Assembly (NCBI GenBank): GCA_030272155.1
Contig: CP126194.1
Coordinates: 3,277,501 to 3,341,500 of the forward strand
Reading direction: 5' to 3'
DNA: 64,000 nucleotides
DNA from: Tetradesmus obliquus
Taxonomy: Eukaryota; Chlorophyta; Chlorophyceae; Sphaeropleales; Scenedesmaceae
Of the stretch, positions 1 to 10,895 are shown piece by piece (positions within the stretch are counted from its first letter, which is position 1; each line of letters starts with the position of its first letter). The position numbers and the translations under genes were made by a program. Under the pieces are notes generated by a model. The model was not told the DNA's origin. It did not search any database and was given only the letters and a program-made list of their open reading frames with translations.

Positions 1-3000
1 GCCTTGGGAGCTGGGGCAGGGCTGCAGGCACACAGGCAGCAGACACACTCGTTCAAGACAATACTATTCAAAAAGCCTGAGCGGAAACAGCCGGCATCCT
101 CAGTTACAAGTACAGTGTTTGCCTACAGCAAGCAGCAGAAAGCACATATACCAGCACCGTTGACGTGCATACCATGATGCAGGTGAGTGACAAGCATTGC
201 GTTGTCCGCTATCATGTAAGCGTCTGCTATCGTGTAAGTGTCCGCTATCATGTACTTCAGCAAGGGTGGCACCATGCAGGGATCAACCCACCTGGGGCTA
301 GGTGCAGCAGTTGGCAGGCACTTCTGTGCGGCAGATGCGTCAGCTGATGCCAGTGCCTGGCTGATGGCCTGGCCGTTGCCGCTGGCCTGCGCCTGGGAGT
401 AGGCCTCTGCACAGACAGGCGGCGGCAAAACAAAGTAAGGTGGGCGTATGCATCATGTATCAGGTGTTGAACAGCGATCACCTTCTGCAGGTCCCGTGCA
501 AGGCAGGGCTGAACCATACACCAGCTGCTGCATGCAAATCTCCTGCGACGTACCTTCACATCGCATTCATTTGCATGGTTATGGTACGATATCTCTTTCT
601 AGGCTGAACTCACGTGCAAGCGCCTGGCCAGCGGAGCCTCCGCAGCCGCCGCCCTGAGCGATAGCCTGGCTGATGGCAACTGCTGTGGAGCGGGAAGTAG
701 ACGGGTTGGTCAGGCCGTTCTTGATCTCATCTGGGGTGCTCTGGGCCCTTACGTTAGGGCCAGTGGGGCTGGGTGATGGGCTAGGCGATGTGACGACCAG
801 AATGGCGGGGCTTGGGCTTGGGCTTGGGCTGGGCTTGTCCTTCTCGCCGACCGCGATGACCGGGGCTGGGTTAGGAGAAGGAGAGGGGCTGCACACACGG
901 AGGGGCATGGAACAGTAGCACGGCAGCAAACATTGTGGCTTCATTCAGCGCCTTGTTCACATGGCAGGGCATCTTCAATGCTGCAACCACCACCCCCACC
1001 ACGGCCAAATGGCAAGCTCCTCCAATGTGCGTACAAATGCTGCACGATTTGGGCCGCAGTAGCGCAACACGGCATGCCACGTGGGCATGGCAAACCCAGC
1101 TTCAAGTACAGCCGCAGTTGCATGAGCTGCAGCAACCCCAAGTTGTCTCTAACAGCTCACGTTGGCACGGGGCTGGGGCTAGGGCTGGGGGTAGGTGCCT
1201 TGGGGCTGGGGCTGGGGCTAGGCACAGGCACAGGGCTGGGGCTGGCCACAGGTGTTGGGGTAGGCACAGGGGTGGGGCTAGCCACAGGTGTTGGGCTAGC
1301 CACGGGTGCAGGGCTGGGCGAGGCAGGCAGGCAGCGCACTGCGTTGCTGGCGCCAGCAGTGGCCAGGGCCTGGCTGAAGGCCTGGGAGGAGCCGGAGGAC
1401 TGAGCCTGGGAGTAGGCCTCTGCATAAGGTGGCCAGGGAATGTTTGCGTGCAAGAGACAGTGTGTGCAACGTATCGTTGGTCAGTCAACATTACAGCATG
1501 GCAATGCAGCAGAATGCGTTGTGCTGAGCTGCACCGACGTTGTTTATGCACCACGAGATATATTTTGGCGTTCCTGCAAGCAGCCATCCATCAACCAGGC
1601 ACATGTTGTGGGGCTTGGCGGCAACATACATACTGGGGGATTGTAGCACATTGTTGTTGTCTGAAGCTGCACACGAGGAGCAGACTCACGTGCCAGTGCC
1701 TGTGCAGCAGGGCTGCCGCAGTTGTTGCCTGATGATGCCAGAGCCTGGCTGATGGCAGTGGCAGTGGAGGTGGCCGTGGCAGGGTTGGTAAGCTGCTGCC
1801 TGATTGTGTTGGGGTTGCTTGGCACGCCAGCGGTTGTCACAGGTGGCGGCGTTGGTGTAGGGGTAGGGGGAGGGGGAGGGGGGGCAGGCAGGCACCTCTG
1901 GACGTTCTCTGCCTGGGCCGCAGAGTTGGCGAATGCCTGGGCGTTGCCTGCTGCATTAGCAATGCTCTGGGCAGCTGCAGAGCAGTTGTGCAAAGACAGG
2001 TAGGCAAGAGGCAAAGAGGCGGCCATATAGACTAGGTCATGAACGTGCGGGGCAACAAACACAAGCGAAGTGTTGACTGAAATGTGGTGAGCGTAAAGAT
2101 GCACAAGGGTACGAATGTGTGTCGCAGCAGATGCAAAGCGCGAGTTGGAACACTCCCCAGACCATATGCGCACAAGCACACAGCATGCAATGCATGCACA
2201 AGCAGCACATGCATATGCACACTGCCATGCAGGAGCATCATCATCAAGAGCAGAGGCCCACCTGCCAGGGCATCCCCAACCTTGCCGCAGCCTCCAGTGG
2301 TGGCAATGGCCTGCAGGCAGATGATGCAACGCAACTTAGCCCGTTGAGCAAATAGCAAGCACATGAACGTCAGGCTAGTCACTTAGTTGCCTTGTAATTC
2401 CTCGATTGTTTGCAGTTGTGCAGTGTCAGGGCCAGTGCGGGGTCAGGGCCAGCTTGCAGGAACGCTCGTTCCTGCAAGCTGGTCACCAACACATGCAGCC
2501 CACCTGGGACAGTGCCTGGGCTGTAGCCTTGCCAGCAGGGCAGCCGCAGGTGAAGGCAGAGCCGATGGCCTGGGCAACAGACTGAGCAGTGGCCTGAGCG
2601 TTGCCTGCAGCAACAGCAGCGGCAGCAGCATCGGCAGCACAAGCGGCGGCAGCACAAACTCATCAGGTCAGCAGCACATGTGGTGTTGCCAAAAAAGCCT
2701 GGTTTGATAGCTTTGAGTGATTGTACGGATGGCAAGCAACAACAGCAGGTGGTTCAGCAGCAGCAGCAGGAGTATCAGCATCATAAAGAAAGCTTGGGTT
2801 TGTTGAAGGCACCGGGCGCGCGGGAGCGTCCCATGTAGCGAAGCAACAGTGGGATCATGATCAGCGATCTGAGCACACCATGCAGCACCATACACTCTCT
2901 CACCTCCACTTGCAGCCTCCGCGATGGCATTGGCTACGGCATTGGCGTTGCCATTGGCAACAGCCTGGGAAATGGCTTGAGCATTGCCGGACTGGAGGGC

Positions 3001-3733
3001 GTTGCAAATTGCCTGCAGTGCAGCAACAACAGCAGCAGCAGCAGTAGAAGCAGCAGCACATGGCAAGATCAGCCGATGAAGGGATGACAGCCGCAGAACA
3101 TGCAGCAGCTCACCAATGTCTTATGCCACATGTTGGATGCCACATGCCTAAAAAAACGCATGCTCATACACCAGGAGCAGCAACCTCCTAGTGCAGCAAG
3201 GTGCAGCTGGCTACCTGCTCATCACAGCAGGCACAGAGGGAATGTTTCCTGCAAGCCTCGTGATGATCAGATCATCCACAATCCTCACCTGAGCCTCAGC
3301 CTGAGACGCAGCAGAGCCACCCCCTGAGGCCTGGGCCTGGGAAAAGGCTGTGGCAGAGCACACGGGTGCTGGCTTGGCCTGATGAAGGTCACGGGCGCCT
3401 GTGGAGTGCAGCACGTAGCACGGCGAGTCAGCAAACCTCGGAAACAGTTTTAGGCAAGCAACATGGGGAGCAGCCTATGATCAGCTGCAGATCAGAGACA
3501 AGAATGATGATTATTGGCATTTGCTTATGTCCTGGGTGATGCAAACATCGTGTATAAAGAGGATGTTGCAGCAGGCACTGCTCCTGCTCAGCTGCGTGTG
3601 TGGCAGTAGCCTGCTGGTCATACATAAAGGCAGGTCCTGCGGCTCTGATTAGCAAAGCAACCATCAGGATCATACACAAAAGCAAGATTGCGTTTGTTGT
3701 CTGCCTCGATCGTGGCCCAGGCGTACAGATCAT
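1..3733 (-). CDS. Secreted QALA-domain protein I with Pro-rich linkers; 3' end outside the window
   Basis: Not a family I can name. Exons in transcription order: first exon from ATG at 3733 (donor unresolved), 3289..3398 (or 3289..3347), 2904..3012, 2504..2604, 2262..2310, 1690..1974, 1161..1419, 614..888, 292..406, then 1..21 running off the edge. From 3289 onward every phase fits. The first exon has a hydrophobic stretch (AILLLCMILMVALLIRAAG), so the product is probably secreted or membrane-anchored. The N-terminal part is a run of short exons coding Ala/Gln/Ser-rich helix-like sequence with a CGC pair. Two QALA domains follow, each split by a phase-1 intron after QALA (1690/1419 and 614/406), with cysteines in GNNC/GGGC and in VRC/QKC. 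Linkers are PTPTP, SPTP and SPSPSP, likely hydroxyproline O-glycan sites. An extracellular matrix role is inferred. The weak point is the exon 1 junction: no phase-1 donor with a G is seen there, so the true first exon may differ. Confidence 0.7.
205..258. repeat. 18-bp tandem repeat, 3 copies
   Basis: Three consecutive 18-bp units with core GCTATCATGTAAG. They lie in the intron between exons 292..406 and 1..21 of the leftmost gene. No function is apparent. Confidence 0.7.
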
Positions 3734-4439
3734 GGTAAGACTGGTTTCGGCAGCTGAGCGGTTGTTGCTACGCACGCCCGCACGCCCGCACCTTCGCTGC
3801 CGGTGGCCACAATCGAAGCCAAGATGGCCAGCAAAAGAAAGGAAGGCTTCATAGCTGCAGGTGATCACTAAGCCAGGTCCCGCTCACTGGCCTGACACTG
3901 ACGTGCAGACGGCGAAAGTGCTATGATCACAGACGGTGCTTCGTCGGTTTGATGATACTCAAGTCCAATTGCCAGATCGGTGGTGTCATAAGATTTTATA
4001 TAGTGGACATGAAAGCAGGTGTCTGACATCAGGTAACAGCTGTCATCGCCTTCCCTTGGATCGGTCGCACATGCATGTTGGTGCCCTAAGGGTCTGCAGT
4101 GAACGCACTGTTTGCGTTGGCTACAAGCTGTAAAAGATTTGAGCTGTATCGGGCAGGCGTGCAACCCGGCGTACTTGTCGTTCTGGCGGGAAGTGCCATG
4201 GCTCGAGCAGTAAGACTGCAGAACACTGCCAATGGCGCCAATGCACAAATTGAACGAAGCCTTGTTGTTCGAGCTGTGATGCGATGCTGTTTGTTGAAAA
4301 GAGATTTCAAGCTGCGAAAAGTTGCGAAGTGCAACGACATGCACTTTTGCAACCAACGCTGCACGTGGCTGCTTCCACAGCAGCCTACTGCTGCCAGCCA
4401 CAGTGTGGCAGCAGGCAGCAACACTGGGACATGCCCATG
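3734..4439. other. Intergenic interval
   Basis: Upstream of the leftmost secreted-protein gene. Reading frames here show no family motif, no signal peptide and no splice-bounded coding segment I can support. It should contain the promoter of the 1-3733 gene. Confidence 0.5.
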
Positions 4440-5150
4440 CCTCCACCATAGGCGGGTTGGTACGAGCTACAAAGTCTGAACCGACAGGCGCGGCAAGCAT
4501 GGCTGGCTTGAGCCTGTGCCAGCGCATGGATGAGCAGTTGGCCTTGGCACATGCTTTCGACTGGGTGAGACCTCTGCAGACACAAAGGCAGGAGAGCCAA
4601 GCGCTTGGAGAAGAACAAGCGCGTGCAACGGAACAGCAGCCGGTGTGCATGTACATTCAATTGGAGGAGGTTTGCGGCAAAGTATGTGGGGACAGCTTGC
4701 CATTTTGGCATGTTCGTCTGGCCTGGCTTGGGCAATCAAACTACAACAGTGGCACGTCATGGCGCACTGCTGTGCCCTGCAAGCACGCGCGGCAGTAAAC
4801 GCATTGCAATTGATGCTTTGTAAGGGAGTAAGACGCAGTAGCAAGCCGCTGCAGTCCTCAAGGTGGTGTCCTGCATGCACGACTGCGCAGTCGTAGCAGT
4901 GCAGGTGCACCGGCGTGCAAGTGTGCTGCACGCGTTGTGGGCCCTGGCGCTCATTTGCAGTTTTCCTGCAAGCGACATGTGCGTATTTCTTGCAGGAGCT
5001 GTTCCACATGGCTCGACATGGAGCTGCACAATGTTTCAGACGCTTACATGCCAGTGCTTGCCCGGAGCTGCTGCCTCATTTCCTCCTGCAGCTTGGCTGA
5101 AAGCACTGCCTGTGGAAGTGGCAATGCCTGGGTTGGTCAGCTGTTGCTGC
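4440..5150 (-). pseudogene. Decayed QALA-domain fragment
   Basis: Two broken halves of a QALA domain lie in the right order and spacing. The first half (5048..5150) reads LQQQLTNPGIATSTGSAFSQ and still ends in a good donor (GGCAT then GTAAGC). The tail that should read SSSGQALA is one base out of frame, so the conserved Cys codon is destroyed. The second half begins after a normal acceptor at 4573. Its pieces LTQSKACAKAN and ALAQAQASHAC lie in different frames, which needs at least one more indel. No flanking domains, signal exon or continuing frame were found. I read it as a relic of a former cluster member. Confidence 0.7.
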
Positions 5151-6381
5151 AGCTGTAGGGTTACTTGTGGCCTATTCCGGCGCTCAAGGTGTATACACCA
5201 AACATGGCTGCAGGATGACACGCATTTGAAGCAGACAGCAGTCCACAGTAACCGCCCCAATCATAGCCAGCGTCAAGGTTTACGAGTGAGGTAGTAACAC
5301 ATCGGGTTTGGCACCACCTGATACTGTCGATTAATGGCCCATTCCATCACATTCTCTCTGGGCTGGTGTCACTCGCACAACTGCCAAACCGCAAATGGTG
5401 ACAGTCACAGCACAATGTGACTGTCACAGTTGAGCTGTTTCACATACAATTGCTTGCAAGCCTACACACGGAGGACCTGCAATGTGTAACCAGAACATCA
5501 GCGTCCACCCTCATTAAAAAGTGTTCTGGCCGCAGAGGATAAGCACCAGCACAGACTGGAGACATACGTACAACAGTAACGTATTGCTGGCTTATCATAC
5601 AAGTCCTGCAAGAACGTACAGCTGCTGGTAAGTGCTACCTATATGTGAACATGACAGAGTACTGTGACAAGATGCCTGGCACATGCCTGCTGCAGAAACT
5701 CCTGTCATGGATGCAAAAGAAATACATGTTTGAAGAGCAGCTCAATTCTCAGTGCACTGCTGCACTCTGGTAGTTGCTGCGATCTCAGCAGCAGAGCTGA
5801 CCTCAGCATATCATGCGATACAGCTGTGTCTGCAGATTGAATAAAACACTGGCAGTGATGTGTTGTGTGCCGTTCAGTTCATGACTGCACAGTCAGGAAA
5901 TCAAGGAAAGCCGACAAGCCTATCCCAAGGCCTCTCTAAACTGCTTGCTTCTTCATTCAGACACTGCTCTACTACCGCTGCTTTGGTGCTACTGCTGCTA
6001 CTCGTAAGAGCCCTCAGCAAGCATAGCCAACAGCAAGCAACGGGTACATGATCATTGCATGATGTGACACATCTTGACGCCCCACATCTGGCCATCTGGT
6101 GGAGGCACTGGCTTCATGCGGAGGTAACAATGTGTTACTAAAACCCATATTGAGCCCGACCCTGAAACCCGTTGTTGCAAGCTGTGTGTATGACCACTGG
6201 CAGCTGCCTGTGCTCAGTCTGTTAGCCTACGATTGCTCAAGCTGATATGCAGGTCATCAATACCTGCTGTGGCAGCACGTCAAGCACAAATATAATCCCA
6301 ACACATCATGTACAGTATGCATGTATAAGCTGGCCACATTATAGCAGCACAGCCATTGCCATTCCGGTAAAAGATCACTAA
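5151..6381. other. Intergenic interval with a short hairpin
   Basis: No coding segment recognised. The only clear structure is the inverted repeat at 5398..5427. It lies downstream of the TSR gene that ends at 6382. Confidence 0.5.
5398..5427. repeat. Perfect 12-bp inverted repeat, 6-base loop
   Basis: Arms GTGACAGTCACA (5398..5409) and TGTGACTGTCAC (5416..5427) are exact reverse complements around GCACAA. Each arm is itself nearly palindromic (GTGACTGTCAC). It could be a protein-binding palindrome or a small repeat relic; no flanking transposon features were seen. Confidence 0.75.
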
Positions 6382-9300
6382 TCACTGGGCAAGGCTGGCA
6401 GCAAAGCAGCAGTTTGAGTTCATGCAAGGGTCATGTTTGCCATGGCAAGCCATGTCATTTGCGGCTTCATTTGTGGGCACCCTTGCCTGGAAGGCATGCC
6501 GCTGCATTGCTGCATTTGCTTCCGCCAGCGCCTGGCTGAAAGCTGCGGCATTGCCAGAAGCCTGAGCTTCAGCATAGGCCTCTGCAGGAAAAGCAGCATG
6601 CAGGGAAATAAGCAATCACATCACAGATTTGGCAGCAATTGTTTGGCAGCACAGACGATGCAACTACCAGAATCAGGCATGTGCAGTGCACACACCTGTA
6701 TAATTGGTAATGCAGCATACCAAGTCTGCTGCCTGCAATTGTCAGACATGGCAATTAGCAGCAGGGGTCATGCGGCATACTCACGTGCCAGGGCTTGTCC
6801 CGGGCCACTGTTGCAGTTGTTGCCTGATGCTGCCAGTGCCTGGCTGACGGCAATAGCTGTGGAGGTGGCGGTGGCGGGGCTGGTCACCTGCTGCTGCAGC
6901 TGGGCGGCGTTGTTGACGTCGACTGTTTGATGTGCTTCAGCACTTGCTGTTGTAGCAGCACGGGTATTGGTTGCTGCTGCAGGAACAGCAATGTTGGAGC
7001 TGCAGGCGGACAGATACGGGAGGCATGGGTGCAAGTACAGCCAAGCAGGGCGACACATACACGGCTAGGGTGAGTGCCGTTATACATTGTTGGTGGATTG
7101 TTGGTGGATGGTTTGCAGATGCAGATGGTTTGCAGAAGTAGACACAAGCGAAAGCCTTTGCTGTGCCAGCACTGCTTGACCCAACACACGCATTTTCAAG
7201 TGAGCAGCAACAGGATTCCAAAGCAACTGGCAGTGTGTCCACATTGTGGCTAGGTTATGATTTGTCTCACCTGGAAGAAGCGCTGGCAGGAGCTGCCGAT
7301 GTGTCAGGCGCAGCACTTAGGCAGGCCTGTGCACTGCCTGCATTCGCTTGCGCCAGTGCCTGGCTGAAGGCTGCAGCATTGCCTGATGCCTGCGCCTGGG
7401 AGTATGCCTCTGCAGAGCAAGCACACAATACCAACAGGAAGAGGCAGCCAAACATGACGTTGAGGTTGTGCACCGTCCTATATATCACCTGGCACCTGGG
7501 AAAGACCTATGTGGTTCTGGGAGTCTTAGGCAACACACCCCACATGATGCATATGGCCTGCCCTGCCCAGCTGCGGTGTTGCGAGCAGGCTGTTTGCCAT
7601 CCAGTCATGCCCGGGTGACAGCTTCCTGCCAGTATACATCTGTGACCAAACGCATGCCTTGCAACCTGCGAAAAGTGGGGGGCTCACCTGCAAGCGCCTG
7701 GCCTGGCCCACTGCTGAAGCTGCCTCCAGCAGCTGCGAGCGCCTGGCTGATGGCTGTTGCAAAGGCAGTCGCTGAAGCTGGGTTGGTCAGGCCCTGCTGC
7801 AGCTGCTGGGGATTATTCACTCCAACTGAAGAGAATGCAGGAGCTGGGGCCTGGGCAGGTGTGGCAGTGGTGCTGGCATCCTGCGGTGATGGCGTGGCAG
7901 GAGCCTGGCTAGTTCCATCAGTAGATGGAATGTTTGATGGCGCTGCAGCAGGCGGTGAGCTGGCTTGTGGAGCAGGGGTTGTAACAGGCAGCGATGGGAA
8001 ATGCCAAGCTGGCAGCGACGGGTTAGGGAAGGGTTGAGCGCCTGGGAAGGATGGGAACTCAAAGCCTGGTGAGCTTGGGCCAGCAGATGCTGGGTTTGCT
8101 GCTATCGCAGGTGATGGTGAGATGGTGGCCGCGTTGTAGCCGGGAGGAGTTGTTGTGGTTTTGGGCTATCCAGGTGTTAGCCCAACAGGTGTTGGGCTGG
8201 TGCTGGTGGGCTGCCAAGGGCTGGGGCTCGGCTGCTCAATCACAGGCGCGTCAGGGCAGGGGCTTGGCTGCTCCGTCACAGGCGCGTCAGGGCTGGGGCT
8301 CGGCTGCTCAATCACAGGCGCGTCAGGGCAGGGGCTTGGCTGCTCCGTCACAGGCGCGTCAGGGCTGGGGCTCGGCTGCTCAGTCACAGGCGCGTCAGGG
8401 CTGGGGCTGGGTGAAGCTTGGTCACTGCTATAAACAGGACTGGGGCCAGGTGAAGCAGCGTTATCTGCTGGTGCAGTTGATGGGCTGGGGCTGGCTTGCT
8501 GCCATCCAGCAGCAGGGCTGGGGCTGGCTTGCTCCCATTCAGCAGCAGGGCTGGGGCTGGGTGACGTATCTGCTGCCGCAGACGGGCTGGGGCTGGGGCT
8601 GGCTTGCTCCCATTCAGCAGCAGGGCTGGGGCTGGCTTGCTCCCATTCAGCAGCAGGGCTGGGGCTGGGTGACGTATCTGCTGCCGCAGACGGGCTGGGG
8701 CTGGGGCTGGCTTGCTCCCATTCAGCAGCAGGGCTGGGGCTGGCTTGCTCCCATTCGATAGCAGGGCTGGGGCTGGGTGACGTATCTGCTGCTGCAGACG
8801 GGCTGGGGCTGGGGCTGGGGCTGGCTTGCTCCCATTCAGCAGCAGGGCTGGGGCTGGGTGACGTATCTGCTGCCGCAGACGGGCTGGGGCTGGGGCTGGG
8901 GCTGGCTTGCTCCCATTCAGCAGCAGGGCTGGGGCTGGGTGACGTATCTGCTGCCGCAGACGGGCTGGGGCTGGGGTTGGCTTGCTCCCATCCAGCAGCA
9001 GGGCTGGGGCTGGCTTGCTCCCATTCAGCAGCAGGGCTGGGGCTGGGTGACGTATCTGCTGCCGCAGACAGGCTGGGGCTGGGGCTGGGGCTGGCTTGCT
9101 CCCGTTCAGCAGCAGGGCTGGGGCTGGCTTGCTCCCATTCAGTAGCAGGGCTGGGGCTGGGTAACGCATCTGCTGCCGCAGACGGGCTGGGGCTGGGGCT
9201 GGCTTGCTCCCATTCAGCAACAGGGCTGGGGCTGGGTGACGCATCTGCTGCCGCAGACGGGCTGGGGCTGGGGCTGGCTTGCTCCCACTCAGCAGCAGGT

Positions 9301-10845
9301 TTGGGGCTGGGTGACTCAACCGCATTAGGGGCAGGCAAGGGGCTGGGGCTGGCAGGCTGGTCGTTGCCAGCAGCAGGGCTGGGGCTGGGTGACTCAACCA
9401 CATCAGGCGAAGGTGAGGGGCTGGGGCTGGGTGACGTCAGCGCAGGTGTCTCCGGGCTTGGTGAGGGTGATCGGGCAGGGCTGGGAGAGGTGGACGCGGC
9501 AGCAGGGCTGGGACTGGGACAGGGAGCTGCGCGGCACGACCGAACATACATCTGCTTGTCTTTATATATGCAGACGCTGCCGCCGTAGGAAGCCTGCCTG
9601 GTGACATGGAACCTAATTGCCTCTTGGCCGAGCTTGCCGCAGGATGGCGCGTGGCAGGCTTTATGAGTTGACCAGTAGCCGGCACAGTTGACAGGGCAGG
9701 GTGCTGCACTGCAACTCTGGAGTCGCTTCTGGTTGTGGGTGGCACTGCACTCTCTGCCGCCATTAGCTGCTGGCTTGGTGATGGTGTAGGTGGATGTCTG
9801 CTGGCCGGATGTGCCGCAGGCAGTGGCACTGCAGGCACTCCATGCAGACCAGCTGCCGACACAGTTGATTGGTGGCTTTGGAGAGGGTGACGGAGACACG
9901 CGCGGAGATGGGCTGGGGCTGGGTGACTCAACCGCATCAGGTGAAGGTGAGGGGCTGGGGCTGGCAGGCTGGTCGTCGTTGGCAGCTGGGCTGGGGCTGG
10001 GTGACTCAATCACATCAGGTGAAGGTGAGGGGCTGGGGCTGGCAGGCTGGTCGTCATTGGCAGCAGGGCCGGGGCTGGGTGACTCAACCGCATCAGGGGA
10101 AGGTGATGGGCTGGGGCTGGCAGGTTGGTCGTTGCCGGCAGCAGGGCTGGGGCTGGGTGACTCAACCGCATCAGGTGAAGGTGACAGGCCGGGGCTGGCA
10201 GGTTGGTCGTCAACTGCAGGGCTGGAGCTTGGCGATGCCCCCACATCACTTGATGGTGATGGGCTAGGGCTGATGTTGCACCGCCCGCATGTGCGCAGGC
10301 AGTAGTTTGCAGACACCATCCAGGGTTTGCTGCACTTATTGTAGCTTTTCTGCATGGCAAACAGGAGATATCAAAAGTGTCGAAAGCTCACAGTCAATTT
10401 GCTGCAGCTGCCATGCACCTGTGGCTCAACACCCACACAGCAAGCAAGGCAGTGCCACACAGTCCAAGATAAAGTTGACATCAGGGTGCTGGTGAAACTG
10501 TCTCCGTAGCATGAAGCGAGAGTCGTCTGATGCTTGCCCTGCAGATTTGATCTAATGTTCTTGTTGCTGCCACACCGGCATACCTGTTGCTGTCAGACGA
10601 TGCTGCAGCAGACATTGAACAGCTGCTGCAGCATAACCACGCACCTGCTGCTCGCAGCTGTAGCAGCTGTCAGGGGCAACATCAGTACACTCTTCGGTAG
10701 GGTCGCGCTGACGAGAGTGAGAACAGTACCTCTCCTTGGTTGTATCATCAACCCGCCAGTCTCCATCACCTGCATGTGCAGCAGCAGCAGCAGCAGCAGC
10801 AGAAGGGCAATGCTGAGCATAGCGTTGTATCCCATGCAGCAGCAT
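6382..10845 (-). CDS. ShKT-TSR-(Ser-Pro)n-QALA secreted modular protein, with lesions
   Basis: Exons: 10645..10845, 7688..10349, 7271..7409, 6785..6999, 6382..6581; phases fit throughout. Order: ShKT-like cysteine domain split by the first intron (CTDVAPDSCYSC, then SKPWMVSANYCLRTCGRC); Ser-Pro array; two TSRs (about 9700..9875 with WSAWSAC, a C-mannosylation motif, and 9530..9697); a long SPSPSP/EWEQ array; a Pro-rich linker; two QALA domains (7688/7409 and 6785/6581), the first lacking its GGxC cysteine. Two problems exist. The ATG at 10835 opens a good signal peptide (MLSIALLLLLLLLLH), but the frame is one base short of the ShKT frame; the in-frame ATG at 10845 gives Ala-rich sequence instead. 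An in-frame TAG sits at 8166..8168 with the same frame open beyond it. If TAG terminates, the product is about 794 residues and the QALA part is not made. The last exon also lost its expected Cys. Extracellular role inferred; other boundaries firm. Confidence 0.7.
8166..8168 (-). other. In-frame TAG inside a Pro-rich coding exon
   Basis: The frame reads PTPVGLTPG, TAG, PKTTTTPPGYNAA and then stays open for about 480 bases through the QALA half-domain to the donor at 7688. The codon is preceded by GGCTAAC, a possible branch site, so TAG could instead be the 3' end of an intron (GATAG before CCC). No strong donor in the right phase is seen; only GTGACT codons in the upstream repeats would fit. 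Confidence 0.75.
8218..8410 (-). repeat. 36-bp coding tandem repeats
   Basis: About five to six 36-bp copies code the 12-residue unit DAPVTEQPSPSP, with variants such as VIEQ and PCPD. They lie in frame inside the large exon of the TSR/QALA gene, near its TAG codon. Copy number is likely to vary between strains. Confidence 0.8.
8480..9310 (-). repeat. Ser-Pro/EWEQ coding tandem array
   Basis: Near-identical blocks coding SPSPSPAAEWEQA alternate with SPSPSAAADT. All are in frame inside the 7688..10349 exon. The Ser-Pro dipeptides are candidate arabinosylation or galactosylation sites after proline hydroxylation. Near-identity between blocks implies recent unequal crossing-over. Confidence 0.85.
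9895..10220 (-). repeat. 78-bp Ser-Pro coding repeats, upstream of the TSRs
   Basis: Four or so copies of a 26-residue unit (SPSPSPDAVESPSPSP plus AANDDQPA) between the ShKT domain and the first TSR. Almost the same unit forms the orphan array at 11780..12573 and the array at 12960..13250, which suggests sequence exchange between neighbouring genes. Confidence 0.8.
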
Positions 10846-10895
10846 GTTTAGGCATCGTGGAAGCATTTACAAGCTGCCAAGCGCTCATTAGTGCA

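Noticed and set aside
2605..2658. Earlier acceptor adding CAAACAADAAAA to the 2504..2604 exon
   Set aside because: The CTG-rich stretch serves as pyrimidine tract; the acceptor at 2604 gives SGGNAQA, matching the repeated SGN pattern of the family.
8166..8168. TAG reassigned to a sense codon
   Set aside because: Gene B, the nucleotidyltransferase and the LMBR1 gene all end in TAG at the expected C-terminus.
8051..9604. Long plus-strand frames rich in Gly-Leu or Trp-Gly
   Set aside because: They are the reverse-complement image of the Ser-Pro arrays on the minus strand; no start context, splice sites or domains of their own.
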